Positions 35,478-44,125 of a DNA stretch of 64,000 nucleotides are shown here, in pieces (position 1 is the first letter of the stretch; the number at the start of each line of letters is the position of its first letter). The notes under the pieces were generated by a model, which was given only the letters and a program-made list of their open reading frames with translations, was not told the DNA's origin and ran no database searches. Origin of the DNA: Nocardiopsis_B mangrovi (GTDB lineage: Bacteria > Actinomycetota > Actinomycetes > Streptosporangiales > Streptosporangiaceae); contig NZ_JBHSFQ010000028.1 of assembly GCF_042653925.1 (NCBI RefSeq), positions 1-64,000 of the forward strand, given 5' to 3'. A program made the translations under genes and the position numbers.

Positions 35478-36353
35478 ATGATGCACAGCGAGGCCGAGCT
35501 CAGCCTCTTCCTCAAGGCACGCCGCGCCGCTCTCGCCCCGGAGCAGGTGGAGGTGGCCCCCACGCTCAACCGGCGCCGGGTGCGCGGGCTGCGGCGGGAG
35601 GAGGTGGCCCAGCTGGCGGGCGTCAGCGTGGACTACTACACGCGCATCGAGCAGGGGCGCGGCGGCGCCGTCTCGGCCGAGGTACTGGGCGCCCTCGCCG
35701 ACGCGCTCCGGCTCTCCGATACCGAACGCGCCTACCTGTCCAACCTGGCGGGGCGGCACGCGCGGCGCTCCGCCGCAGCGCCCGGGGCCGAGGGGGCGTG
35801 CGCGCCCCCCGCCGTGCCCCGCCCGCGGGTCCGCCCCGAGCTGCGCGCCCTGCTGGACGCGATGGAGCGCGTCCCGGCGCTGGTCATGGGGAGCGCGCTG
35901 GACCTGCTGGCCTGGAACGAGCCGCTCGGGCGGCTCTGGCCCGGCCTGGACCTGCTCGGCGACGACGACCTGAACCTGGCGCGGCTGCTCTTCCTCGACC
36001 CCCGTGCCGCGGACCTCCACCTCGATGTCGGGGTGCTGCGCCGCGAAGTGGTGGCCAAGCTGCGGGCCGACTCCGGCCGCGATCCCGATGAGCCGCGGCT
36101 GTGCGGCGTGGTGCGGGACCTGCGCGACGGCAGCGCCGCGTTCCGGCGGCTCTGGGAGGAACGGGAGGTCCGGGAGCAGCCGCACGGGATCCACCGGTTC
36201 CGCCACCCCCGGGCGGGCGTGCTCTCCCTGTACTTCGAGAAGATGCCGCTGCCGGCCGACCCGGGCCAGACCCTCCTCACCTACACCGCCGAGCCCGGCT
36301 CCCCCTCGGGGGAACGGCTCCGCCTCCTGGTCACCGCCGGCCGGACGGTGTGA
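35478..36353 (+). CDS. Helix-turn-helix regulator with MmyB-like ligand-binding domain
   Basis: A 291-aa XRE-family protein. The HTH is at about 30-75 (RRVRGLRREEVAQLAGVSVDY, then YTRIEQGRG), followed by a MmyB-type C-terminal domain (RALLDAMERVPALVMGSALD, NEPLGRLWPG, GIHRFRHPRAGVLSLYFEKM) that in relatives binds a fatty-acid-like ligand. ATG 35478 is supported by TACACT seven bases upstream, implying a leaderless message. It probably regulates the divergent aldo/keto reductase. The 3' end overlaps a small convergent ORF by 23 bp. Confidence 0.92.
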   Translation: MMHSEAELSLFLKARRAALAPEQVEVAPTLNRRRVRGLRREEVAQLAGVSVDYYTRIEQGRGGAVSAEVLGALADALRLSDTERAYLSNLAGRHARRSAAAPGAEGACAPPAVPRPRVRPELRALLDAMERVPALVMGSALDLLAWNEPLGRLWPGLDLLGDDDLNLARLLFLDPRAADLHLDVGVLRREVVAKLRADSGRDPDEPRLCGVVRDLRDGSAAFRRLWEEREVREQPHGIHRFRHPRAGVLSLYFEKMPLPADPGQTLLTYTAEPGSPSGERLRLLVTAGRTV

Positions 36354-36558
36354 GGGCGGGCCGCACGCCGGGCACCTCCCAGCGCCAGGCGGGCAGGGCC
36401 GCGTCGACCGGGACCTCGGTCACCGGTTCGCCCGCGGCGCCCGCGGAGTCGGGCGGCGCCGCCGCCGGCTCCGGCTCGCCCCGCCGGTCGCCCGCCGGCT
36501 CGAAGACGACGTCGATGCCCTGGCCGCCCTCCCGGAACAGCCTCTGTGAGATCCCCAT
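36331..36558 (-). CDS. Possible small protein of unknown function
   Basis: A 75-residue frame with strongly G/C-biased third positions and a GGGGGAG site upstream of ATG 36558. The sequence is acidic at the start and Pro/Ala-rich (MGISQRLFREGGQGIDVVFE). No domain, signal peptide or membrane segment. The codon bias suggests real coding, but it overlaps the end of the convergent regulator gene, and a chance frame cannot be excluded. Confidence 0.45.
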   Translation of the reverse strand: MGISQRLFREGGQGIDVVFEPAGDRRGEPEPAAAPPDSAGAAGEPVTEVPVDAALPAWRWEVPGVRPALTPSGRR

Positions 36559-36780
36559 CGCTCCCCCTCGTCCATGTCCGGGCCCCGAGCCGCCCGGGGC
36601 CTGTGCCCAGCATGCACATCCGAAGGCGAAAAGAGGGTCGGGCGCACGCTAAAACGCGGTGAGAAGAACACGCGGGACCGCCCTCAGCGCGCGCCGGCCG
36701 GCTCCCGAGGCGGGAGCGCCGCGGGTCGTTCCGGTCACAGAGGGTGAGACCATCCGCCGCGTCCGGGTAAATTCGGCTAC

Positions 36781-37644
36781 ATGAAGCCGATTCGCGCACT
36801 GCGCGTCACCCCCCTGGCCGCTCTCGCCCTGCTCGCCGCCTGCGCGGCCCCCGACTCCGCGGAATCCGCGAGCCCCGTCTCGGCCGACGCCCCCTCCGAG
36901 GCGTCCGCCGCGGCCGCACCGCCCGAGCGCGCCGTCTTCGACTACCAGATCGGCGGCGCCTACACGCCCCCGGACGGGGTCGAGGCCGTGATCCGCGACC
37001 GCGAGGCGGACCCCGCCGACGGCTTCTACAACATCTGCTACGTCAACGGCTTCCAGGTGCAGCCCCAGGAGCTCGACTGGTGGGAGAGCGAGCACCCCGG
37101 CCTGCTGCTGCGCGACGCCGGCGGCGACCTCGTCATCGACCCGGACTGGGACGAGGCCATCATCGACATCTCGACCGCGGACAAGCGCGCCGACGCCGCC
37201 GGCATCGTCGGCGACTGGATGGCGGGCTGCGCGGACTCCGGATTCGACGCCGTGGAGCTGGACAACCTGGACTCCTGGGACCGCTCGGAGTCCCTGCTCA
37301 CCGCCGAGCACGCGCTGGCCTTCGCCGAGCTGCTGACCGACCGCGCGCACGCCGAGGGGCTCGCGGCCGGGCAGAAGAACGCGGCGGAGATGATCGACGA
37401 GGCCGGCGGACCCGTCGCGGGCTTCGACTTCGCGGTCGCCGAGGAGTGCGGCCGGTGGGACGAGTGCGGGGTCTACGCCGGCGCCTACCCCGACCGGGTG
37501 CTCGACGTGGAGTACCGCGAGCAGGACATGGACACGGCCTGCGCGGCCGAGGCCGACGGGGTGTCGGTGGTGCTGCGCGACCTCCTGGTGACCACGCCCG
37601 ACTCCCCCGACTACCGGTACGCCACCTGCGCCGACATCGGCTGA
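36781..37644 (+). CDS. Secreted lipoprotein, GH114 (endo-alpha-1,4-polygalactosaminidase) family
   Basis: A 287-aa predicted lipoprotein with lipobox LLAAC (C21), a short Ala/Ser/Pro linker and a TM1410/GH114-type barrel. Landmarks are FDYQIGGAYTPPDGVEAVI, ICYVNGFQVQP, GFDAVELDNLDSWD and AEGLAAGQKNAAEM. Family members cleave alpha-1,4-galactosaminogalactan or polygalactosamine, cell-surface polymers of fungi and some bacteria; the substrate here is not proven. ATG 36781 is supported by TAAATT seven bases upstream (leaderless). A hairpin follows the stop. Confidence 0.83.
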   Translation: MKPIRALRVTPLAALALLAACAAPDSAESASPVSADAPSEASAAAAPPERAVFDYQIGGAYTPPDGVEAVIRDREADPADGFYNICYVNGFQVQPQELDWWESEHPGLLLRDAGGDLVIDPDWDEAIIDISTADKRADAAGIVGDWMAGCADSGFDAVELDNLDSWDRSESLLTAEHALAFAELLTDRAHAEGLAAGQKNAAEMIDEAGGPVAGFDFAVAEECGRWDECGVYAGAYPDRVLDVEYREQDMDTACAAEADGVSVVLRDLLVTTPDSPDYRYATCADIG

Positions 37645-37662
37645 CCCGGGTCCGGGCGTGGC

Positions 37663-37695
37663 GGCGCCCCCGGAGGCGAGGGCTCCGGGGGCGCC
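37663..37695. terminator. Bidirectional terminator
   Basis: Arms ggcgcccccggag (37663-37675) and ctccgggggcgcc (37683-37695), between the GH114 gene and the convergent sugar transporter operon. Confidence 0.7.
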
Positions 37696-37780
37696 GGTCC
37701 GGCCGCGCCCGCCCGGGGGGAGGGCATGGCGGGCGGGGCCGGGGACGGCGTGCGCTGGTGCGCGCGCCGGGGGCGGCGGG

Positions 37781-39046
37781 TCAGCCGCGGGCGTGGGTCT
37801 TGCGGCTGCGCCGGGAGACCGCGTCCAGGATCACCGCGATCAGCAGCACGAGGGCGGTGATCATGTACCGGACCGACGACGGCATCTCCAGCAGGTACAG
37901 CCCCGATGTGATGGCCCCGAGGACCAGGCCGCCCAGGAGGGCGGAGTAGGCGTTGCCGCGCCCGCCGAAGAGGCTGGTCCCGCCGATGACCGCCGCGGCG
38001 ATCGCGAGCATCAGCTCGTCGCCGCCGGCCGTGTCGAGGCTGGCCGAGAACGAGCGCGAGACCATGAGGACGCCGCCGACCGCGGCCAGCGTGGACGACA
38101 GCGCGAACACCGAGATCCGGATGACGTCGACGTTGATACCCGCGCGGCGGGCCGCCTCGGCGCTGCCGCCGACCGCGAACACCATGCGCCCGTACCGCGT
38201 CTTGCGCAGCATCAGGTCGAACACCACCACGAACCCCACGAAGATGAGGAACGACAGCGGGACGCCCATGAAGCTGTTGAACACGGCGACGGCGGCGAAC
38301 ACCGGGACGGCCAGCAGCACGGTGCGGACGACCGTCTCGACGGGCGGTTTGGCGGGCAGGCCCGCCGCTGCGCGGCGCCGTTCGCCGAGCAGCCCGGAGA
38401 TCGCGTAGGCGGCCACGGCGAGCGCCCCGACCCCCCAGCCGATGGCGGGCACGAAGTAGGTCTGGGTGAGGGCGGCGATGGGCCCGCCGTCGCGGATGTT
38501 GATGGTGCCGGCGTCGCCGAGCAGGTAGATCTGCACCCCCTGCCAGCCGAGGAGGCCGGCGAGGGTCACGATGAACGCGGGCACCCCGATCTTGGCGAAG
38601 ACCGTGCCGTGGACGATGCCGATCACCACGCCGGTGCCGATCGCGGCGAGGATGGCCAGCCATTCGGGGACGCCCTGGTTCACCGACAGGACCGCCAGGA
38701 CGGCGGCCGAGGCGCCGGCGACCGATCCGATCGACAGGTCGATCTCGCCGAGCAGCAGCACCATGATCACGCCGGTGGTCATGAGGCCCACGGCGGCGAT
38801 CTGCACGGTGAGGTTGGAGAGGTTCTGCGGCGACAGGAAGCGCTCGTGGTAGAGCTGGAAGATCACGCAGATCACGAGCAGGCCGACGATCACCGGGAAG
38901 GGCCCCAGTTCGCCGCCGCGCAGGCGGCGGAAGGCGGCCGTGAGCAGGCCGCGCGGCGAGGTGGCGGTGACGATCAGCCGGGGGTCGCGGTCGGCGGGCG
39001 GCGCCGGTGCCTCGGCGCTCTTGGAAACCGGTGTCTGCTGTGCCAT
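37781..39046 (-). CDS. Sugar ABC transporter permease (XylH/RbsC type)
   Basis: A 421-aa inner-membrane permease with about ten helices after a hydrophilic 48-residue N-terminus. Family segments are GVIMVLLLGEIDLSIGSVAG, GVPAFIVTLAGLLGWQG, GRMVFAVGGSAEAARRAGI and GGTSLFGGRGNAYSALLGG, as in XylH and RbsC. ATG 39046 is preferred because GGAGG lies seven bases upstream; GTG 39049 also overlaps the ATPase stop. Third gene of the binding protein-ATPase-permease operon. Xylose is the likely sugar by similarity of the binding protein. Confidence 0.92.
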   Translation of the reverse strand: MAQQTPVSKSAEAPAPPADRDPRLIVTATSPRGLLTAAFRRLRGGELGPFPVIVGLLVICVIFQLYHERFLSPQNLSNLTVQIAAVGLMTTGVIMVLLLGEIDLSIGSVAGASAAVLAVLSVNQGVPEWLAILAAIGTGVVIGIVHGTVFAKIGVPAFIVTLAGLLGWQGVQIYLLGDAGTINIRDGGPIAALTQTYFVPAIGWGVGALAVAAYAISGLLGERRRAAAGLPAKPPVETVVRTVLLAVPVFAAVAVFNSFMGVPLSFLIFVGFVVVFDLMLRKTRYGRMVFAVGGSAEAARRAGINVDVIRISVFALSSTLAAVGGVLMVSRSFSASLDTAGGDELMLAIAAAVIGGTSLFGGRGNAYSALLGGLVLGAITSGLYLLEMPSSVRYMITALVLLIAVILDAVSRRSRKTHARG

Positions 39047-39831
39047 CACGCTTCCTCCGTCCCGGACACCGAGACGCGCCCGGACCGGCGTGACACCGGG
39101 TTGTCGGCGGCGCCGGTGATGGCCGCCACGATCTCTTCGTAACCGGTGTCCTCGACCCGGAAGTCGCCGGCGTTGCGCCCGAGGCGCAGGACCATGGCGC
39201 GGTCGGCGACCGCACGGACGTCGGCCATGTTGTGGCTGATCAGCAGCACGCCGAGGCCCTGGTCGCGCAGGCGCTCGATGAGGTCGAGCACCTGGGCTGT
39301 CTGGGCGACGCCGAGGGCGGCGGTGGGCTCGTCGAGCATGACGATCTTGGGGTCGCCCAGCAGCGACCGGGCGATGGCGATGATCTGGCGCTGGCCGCCG
39401 GACAGCGAGGCCACGGGGACGCGCAGGCTGGGGATGCTGACCGAGAGCGAGTCGAGCAGGTCCTGGGCGCGCCGCTCCATCTCGACCTCGTCGAGCGCGC
39501 CGAAGGAGGTGTGCTCGGCGCCGAGGAAGAGGTTGGCGACGATGTCCAGGTTGTCGCAGAGCGCGAGGTCCTGGTAGATCGTGGCGATCCCCAGCCGCTG
39601 GGCGTCGTTGGGCTTGGCGATGGTGACCGGGGCGCCCTCCCAGAGGATGTCGCCGGTGTCGGCCGGGTTCACCCCGGCGATGACCTTGACGAGGGTGGAC
39701 TTCCCCGCGCCGTTGTCGCCGAGCAGGGCGACCACCTCACCGGGGGCGACGCTGAGGTCGACCTCGCTGAGCGCCTGCACGGCGCCGAATCTCTTGGAAA
39801 TCCCGGACAGCTCCAGGACGGGTGTGCTCAA
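39046..39831 (-). CDS. Sugar ABC transporter ATP-binding protein (single-domain)
   Basis: A 261-aa ATPase: Walker A GDNGAGKST, Q-loop ATIYQDLALCDN, signature LSGGQRQ, Walker B IVMLDEPTAALG and H-loop LISHN. Unlike E. coli XylG or RbsA, which carry two fused ABC domains, it has one and would act as a homodimer, a layout common in actinobacteria. TTG 39831 follows AAGGGA at seven bases; the longer upstream frame has no domain content. One-base or four-base overlap with the permease start indicates coupling. Confidence 0.92.
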   Translation of the reverse strand: MSTPVLELSGISKRFGAVQALSEVDLSVAPGEVVALLGDNGAGKSTLVKVIAGVNPADTGDILWEGAPVTIAKPNDAQRLGIATIYQDLALCDNLDIVANLFLGAEHTSFGALDEVEMERRAQDLLDSLSVSIPSLRVPVASLSGGQRQIIAIARSLLGDPKIVMLDEPTAALGVAQTAQVLDLIERLRDQGLGVLLISHNMADVRAVADRAMVLRLGRNAGDFRVEDTGYEEIVAAITGAADNPVSRRSGRVSVSGTEEA

Positions 39832-39977
39832 TGTGGTGTCCCTTGGACGTCGCCCACGGCGGGACCGGCAGCGGCCGGGGGGCGGCCGGTGGTCAGCGGC
39901 CCTTGCGTGGTGGTCGTGTGGTGGTCCGTCGCGGCCGGCGGGCCGGCCCGGGCGGGGGCTCCGGGCCGGCGCCCGGC

Positions 39978-41117
39978 CTACTCGCCGCCGGAACCGGCGG
40001 CCTCGGTGCAGAAGTCGGTGTCGGCGTAGGCGTCGGTGCAGATCTCCTCGATCGTGTAGACGCCGTCGGCGATGACGGTCTCCTCGACCTCGTCCGCGGT
40101 GACGGCGATCGGGTCGATCAGCACGGAGGGGATGGCGTTGCCGGCCTCGTCCTCGACCTCGGTGAGCCCGATCTCGCCGCCGTCGTACTCCTCGCCCGTG
40201 GCGGCTGCCACGGCCATGCCGGCGGCGGCTTCGGCCTCGGGGCGGATCATCTTGTAGATGGTCATGTACTGCTCGCCGGCGATGACGCGCTGGATGCCGG
40301 CGATCTCGGCGTCCTGGCCGGTGATGGGCGGGAGGTCGTCGACGCCGGCGCTCTTGAGCGCCGCGACGATGCCGGCGGACATACCGTCGTTGGCGGAGTA
40401 GACGCCCGCGATGTCGTCGGCGCCGACCGAGGTGATGGCCTGGTCCATCTGGGTCTGGGCGCGGTCGGGCGACCAGTCGGGGGTGTCGTACTCGGCGGCG
40501 ATCTCCACCTGGCCGTCCAGCACCTCGTGCGCGCCGGCCTTGAAGTCGCCGGCGTTGGGGTCGGTCGGCGAGCCGTTGATCATGACGATCTGGGCGTCGT
40601 CGCCGGCCTCCTCCGCCTCCAGCGCCTCCAGCAGCGACTCCGCCTGCACCTCGCCGACCCGCCGGTTGTCGAAGGAGGTGTAGTAGTCGACGCCGCCCTC
40701 GGCGAGCCGGTCGTAGGCGACCACGGGCACGCCCTGGTTCTGCGCCTGGGTGACGATGGTGGCCGCGGCGGCGGAGTCGACCGCGTCCAGGACGAGGACG
40801 TCGACGCCGTCGGTGAGCATGGCCTCGGCCTGGGACTGCTGCTTGGCGGTCTCCTGGTCGGCGTTCTGGTACAGCAGGTCGCACTCGGCACAGAGCTCGG
40901 CCAGCGCCTCTTCGAAATAGGGGCGGTCGAACTTCTCGTATCGCGCGGTCTTGGATTCGGGCAGCAGCAGACCGACGCTGAAGCCCTCCTCCACACTGTT
41001 GTCGCCGCCCTCGGCCGCACCGTTCGTCGTGACGGCGCCGCAGCCGGTCGCGAGCAGCACCAGCGCCGCCGCGGCGCCGACCGCGGCACGGGACGCGCTT
41101 CCGCTTCGCTTGTTCAA
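39978..41117 (-). CDS. Sugar ABC transporter substrate-binding lipoprotein (XylF-like)
   Basis: A 379-aa periplasmic-binding-protein-fold lipoprotein with lipobox LLATGC (C26). Sugar-binding family segments include SVGLLLPESKTARYEKFDRP, LDAVDSAAAATIVTQAQ, INGSPTDPNAGDFKAGAHEV and YSANDGMSAGIVAALKSAG, closest in style to D-xylose-binding XylF. TTG 41117 is preferred because GGAGGAGG precedes it by seven bases, and it puts the signal peptide at the start. First gene of the operon, with a perfect palindrome 110 bp upstream. Confidence 0.92.
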   Translation of the reverse strand: MNKRSGSASRAAVGAAAALVLLATGCGAVTTNGAAEGGDNSVEEGFSVGLLLPESKTARYEKFDRPYFEEALAELCAECDLLYQNADQETAKQQSQAEAMLTDGVDVLVLDAVDSAAAATIVTQAQNQGVPVVAYDRLAEGGVDYYTSFDNRRVGEVQAESLLEALEAEEAGDDAQIVMINGSPTDPNAGDFKAGAHEVLDGQVEIAAEYDTPDWSPDRAQTQMDQAITSVGADDIAGVYSANDGMSAGIVAALKSAGVDDLPPITGQDAEIAGIQRVIAGEQYMTIYKMIRPEAEAAAGMAVAAATGEEYDGGEIGLTEVEDEAGNAIPSVLIDPIAVTADEVEETVIADGVYTIEEICTDAYADTDFCTEAAGSGGE

Positions 41118-41227
41118 GGTCCGACCTCCTCCGGAAGGCCACCGAGCTGGATGTATGGGGGACCCCGGCACCGCAACGTGTGCTGGGTCACTCGGTGGAC
41201 CGTTGCCGGAAGTCAAACCCCTCGTTG

Positions 41228-41243
41228 GGCTTGACGTCAAGCC
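41228..41243. promoter_or_regulatory. Perfect 16-bp palindrome, probable ROK repressor operator
   Basis: ggcttgacgtcaagcc is its own reverse complement and lies between the binding-protein gene start (41117) and the ROK gene. It contains TTGAC in both directions and could overlap the transporter promoter. Binding by the adjacent ROK protein is inference. Confidence 0.6.
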
Positions 41244-41377
41244 TTGAACACATCGCAGAAATGTCACGTTCATTGACTTCACAGCGTGTATTCAGAATCC
41301 GCGCAGCTCAAGCCGACCACGGCACCGGAAATAGTGTTTCCGGTGCGCGTGACGACGTCCGGACCCGGCCGCCCCCG

Positions 41378-42541
41378 TTACTCGACCGCGGCCGCTGCCA
41401 GGCGCAACGCGCCCCGGAGCGCCGCCTGGTCGCCGAGCGCGCCCGGTACGATCCGCAGATCCCGCAGCGCGCTGCCGAGCGTGCCCAGCTCCATGGTCCG
41501 GCGGAGGGGCTCCAGCAGCGCGTCGCCGGCGCCGGCGAGTTCCCCGCCGACGATCACCATCTCCGGGTTGACCGTGTTGGCCAGGATCGCCAGCCCCCGC
41601 CCCAGGGCCGTCCCGGCCTCCGCGACGATACGGCGGCACCCCGGGTCGCCGTCGTCGGCGGCGCGCACCAGCTCGGCCACCGTGGTGGGCGCGGCGGCGG
41701 TGCCCTGCTGCGGCAGCATGCCCAGCAGGTACGGCGCCCCGACCTGGGTCTCCAGGCAGCCGCGGTTGCCGCAGCGGCAGACCTGCCCGCGTTCGTCCAG
41801 GCCGATGTGCCCGATCTCGCCCGCGGTGCCGCCCGCCCCGCGGAACAGCCGCCCGCCCAGGACGATGCCGGCGCCGACGCCCTCGCCGAGCTGCACGTAG
41901 ATGACGTGCTCCCGGTCGGCGCCGGCTCCGGCGGCGGTCTCGGCGAGCACGCTGAGGTTGGCGTCGTTCTCGGCCGTGACCGGCAGCGACAGGCGCTCGG
42001 CCAGCGCGGCCGCGGGGCGGAACCCCGCCCAGCGCGGCATGCAGGTGACCGTCCCGATCTCGCCGGTCGCGAGGTCGACCGGGCCGGGGACGGAGGCCGC
42101 GACGGAGACCACCGTGGAATGGTCGACCCGGGCCGCGGCGAGCACCGTCTCCACCAGCCACACCGCGCGCCGCACCCCGCGCTCCGGATCGGCGGCGACG
42201 TCGTAGGCGATGGTCTCGCGCGCGAGCAGCCCGCCGTGGCTGTCGCCGAGGGCCACGGCCAGGCGGTTCGTCGAGAAGTCGACGGCGACCACCGCGCCGG
42301 GCGGGCGGACCAGCGTGATGGCGCGCGCCCGGCGCCCGTTGGAGGAGGTCTCGCGTACCGTGATGGTGCCGGTGCCGCGCAGTGTGCGCACGATGTTGGA
42401 GACGCTGGCCGGCGACAGCCCCGTGACCCGCGCGATCTCGGCCTGGGTGAGCGTGCCCCCGGCCCGCAGCGCCTCGACCACCCGCTGCTGGTTCGCGCGC
42501 CGCAGCGCGGCCTGGGACCCCGGTGTCGCATCGACGGTCAC
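41378..42541 (-). CDS. ROK family transcriptional repressor (XylR-like)
   Basis: A 387-aa regulator. The winged helix is at about 15-70 (ANQQRVVEALRAGGTLTQAE, GLSPASVSNIVRTL), and the ROK sugar-binding fold follows, with VVAVDFSTNRLAVAL, PRWAGFRPAAAL and the zinc-binding motif CRCGNRGCLETQVG. It resembles xylose repressors of Gram-positive bacteria. GTG 42541 has GGGAGAG upstream. It lies upstream of the sugar transporter genes on the same strand, with a palindrome between, so it most likely represses that operon until the sugar is present. Confidence 0.92.
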   Translation of the reverse strand: MTVDATPGSQAALRRANQQRVVEALRAGGTLTQAEIARVTGLSPASVSNIVRTLRGTGTITVRETSSNGRRARAITLVRPPGAVVAVDFSTNRLAVALGDSHGGLLARETIAYDVAADPERGVRRAVWLVETVLAAARVDHSTVVSVAASVPGPVDLATGEIGTVTCMPRWAGFRPAAALAERLSLPVTAENDANLSVLAETAAGAGADREHVIYVQLGEGVGAGIVLGGRLFRGAGGTAGEIGHIGLDERGQVCRCGNRGCLETQVGAPYLLGMLPQQGTAAAPTTVAELVRAADDGDPGCRRIVAEAGTALGRGLAILANTVNPEMVIVGGELAGAGDALLEPLRRTMELGTLGSALRDLRIVPGALGDQAALRGALRLAAAAVE

Positions 42542-42823
42542 GGCGCTCTCCCTGGCTCTGCGGTCGGTCGGCGGTGAAGGCGGGCACCGCTGGTGGGAGC
42601 GAGCTTACAAGAGTTGAATTCAGCCCGCGTCCCACACGAACCCGATATCCGGCCATCCCCGCACGCGCCGGATGGCCGGGCCCGTCCCCGTACGCGGCCG
42701 GGTCCCGCCCGTCCCGCCCGCCGGAGACCGGGCCCCTCCCGCGCACCGCGCGGCCCGGCCTCCGTACCCGGCCCCCGTTCCGCCGCCCCGGCACGCCGGC
42801 CTGCTGCGGGTAGGCTCCGTGGC

Positions 42824-43468
42824 GTGCCCGTTCCACCCCGATCGACCACCGCCGACGCGCACTGGAGCGCCCGGGTCGCCGGCATCCTGTCCGCCGCCCC
42901 GGCACGGGCCGGACGCAGCCGCGTGCTCGCGGTCGAGGGCAGGTCCGGATCGGGCAAGAGCCTGCTCGCCTCGCTGCTGGCCGACCGCATCGGCTGCCCC
43001 GTGGTCCACATGGACGACCTATACCCGGGCTGGACGGGCCTGGCGGCCGCCGTCCCGCTGGCGCTCGACCACGTCGTGGCCCCCCTGGCCCGGGGACGCG
43101 ACCCGCGCTGGCCCCGCTTCGACTGGGAACGGGGCCGGCACGCCGGATGGGCCGGGACCGCCGCCCGCGACACCCTGATCCTCGAAGGCTGCGGCTCCGG
43201 CGCCCGCGACCTGCGCCCCTACCTCTCCGCCCTGATCTGGGTCGACGCCCCCGCCCAGGTGCGGGCCCGCCGCCTCGCGCACCGCGCCGACGCGGCCGCC
43301 TACGCCCCCTACCGCCGGATGTGGGCGCGGCAGGAGGACGCGTTCTACGCGGCACACGAGCCGCACGCGCACGCGGACCTCGTCCTCGACAACGCCCGCG
43401 ACCACCCGGATCCGCACGCGTCCCCGGATTCCCCCGCGGTGCCGGAAGCGGGTCCGCCCCCGCGGTGA
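42824..43468 (+). CDS. P-loop NTPase, uridine-kinase-like
   Basis: A 214-aa cytoplasmic kinase-fold protein. Walker A is VEGRSGSGKSLLA, and PVVHMDDLYPGWTG resembles the substrate-binding DxxY segment of uridine and pantothenate kinases. DTLILEGCGSGARDLRPYL and WVDAPAQVRARRL are later family elements. The phosphate acceptor is unknown. GTG 42824 is chosen because TAGGCT ends seven bases upstream, a leaderless pattern. The frame runs further upstream into low-complexity Pro/Arg-rich sequence that is unlikely to be translated. Another P-loop kinase gene follows. Confidence 0.82.
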   Translation: MPVPPRSTTADAHWSARVAGILSAAPARAGRSRVLAVEGRSGSGKSLLASLLADRIGCPVVHMDDLYPGWTGLAAAVPLALDHVVAPLARGRDPRWPRFDWERGRHAGWAGTAARDTLILEGCGSGARDLRPYLSALIWVDAPAQVRARRLAHRADAAAYAPYRRMWARQEDAFYAAHEPHAHADLVLDNARDHPDPHASPDSPAVPEAGPPPR

Positions 43469-43532
43469 CGTCCCGGCGTTGGCCGCACACGCGACCGGGC
43501 CCGCCCCTGATCGCGGACGGTATCGTGGCCGC

Positions 43533-44069
43533 GTGGCGACCGGATCCCCGGCGACGGTCCTGATCGTGGTCCGGGGCAACTCCGGATCGGGCAAGAGCAC
43601 CGTCGCACGCGAAATCCGCTCCCGTTGCGGGCGGGGCGTGGCGCTGGTGTCCCAGGACGACGTCCGGCGCTCGATCCTGCGGGAGAAGGACGTCCCCGGC
43701 GCGGCCAACATCGGGCTCATCGACACCATCGCGCGGTACGCGCTCGACTCCGGGTACCACGTCGTCATCGACGGCATCCTCGATGCCGGTCGGTACGGGC
43801 CGATGCTCGGGGCCCTGCGCGCCGACCACGCGGGGCGCAGCGCGTTCTTCTACCTCGACGTCCCCTTCCCCGAGACCCTGAGGCGCCATGCCACGCGCCC
43901 GCAGGCGCGGGACTTCGGCGAGCCGGAGATGCGGCGCTGGTACCGGTGGCGGGACCTGCTTCCCGGAGGAGGCGAAGAGGTCGTCGGCGCGCGGAGCGGC
44001 CTGCCGGCGACCGTGGACCTGATACTCCAGCGGACCGGGCTCCCGCGCGGGCGGGTCCCCCGCGCCTGA
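43533..44069 (+). CDS. P-loop ATPase/kinase (AAA_33, zeta-like)
   Basis: A 178-aa P-loop protein with Walker A VVRGNSGSGKSTVA and the acidic segment ALVSQDDVRRSIL; VIDGILDAGRYG and FFYLDVPFPETLRRHATRP follow. It resembles small AAA_33/gluconate-kinase-like or zeta-type kinases. No antitoxin gene is adjacent, so a toxin role is not supported. GTG 43533 is placed by TATCGT six bases upstream; the frame also has an ATG at 43479. It follows the unrelated kinase gene by 64 bp. Confidence 0.8.
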   Translation: MATGSPATVLIVVRGNSGSGKSTVAREIRSRCGRGVALVSQDDVRRSILREKDVPGAANIGLIDTIARYALDSGYHVVIDGILDAGRYGPMLGALRADHAGRSAFFYLDVPFPETLRRHATRPQARDFGEPEMRRWYRWRDLLPGGGEEVVGARSGLPATVDLILQRTGLPRGRVPRA

Positions 44070-44088
44070 CTCCCGTCGCGGAGGCGGC

Positions 44089-44119
44089 CCGGCCCGGAAC
44101 GGCGGGCGTTCCGGGCCGG
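44089..44119. terminator. Bidirectional terminator
   Basis: Arms ccggcccggaac (44089-44100) and gttccgggccgg (44108-44119), loop of seven, between the convergent kinase and peptidase genes. Confidence 0.7.
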
Positions 44120-44125
44120 CGGGGG

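Noticed and set aside
37658..39142. A 494-codon plus-strand frame antisense to the sugar permease.
   Set aside because: Low-complexity Gly/Asp/His/Arg-rich product typical of the complement of hydrophobic membrane genes.
43533..44069. A zeta-type toxin of a toxin-antitoxin system.
   Set aside because: Only the P-loop and general kinase features are visible, and no small antitoxin gene overlaps or precedes it.
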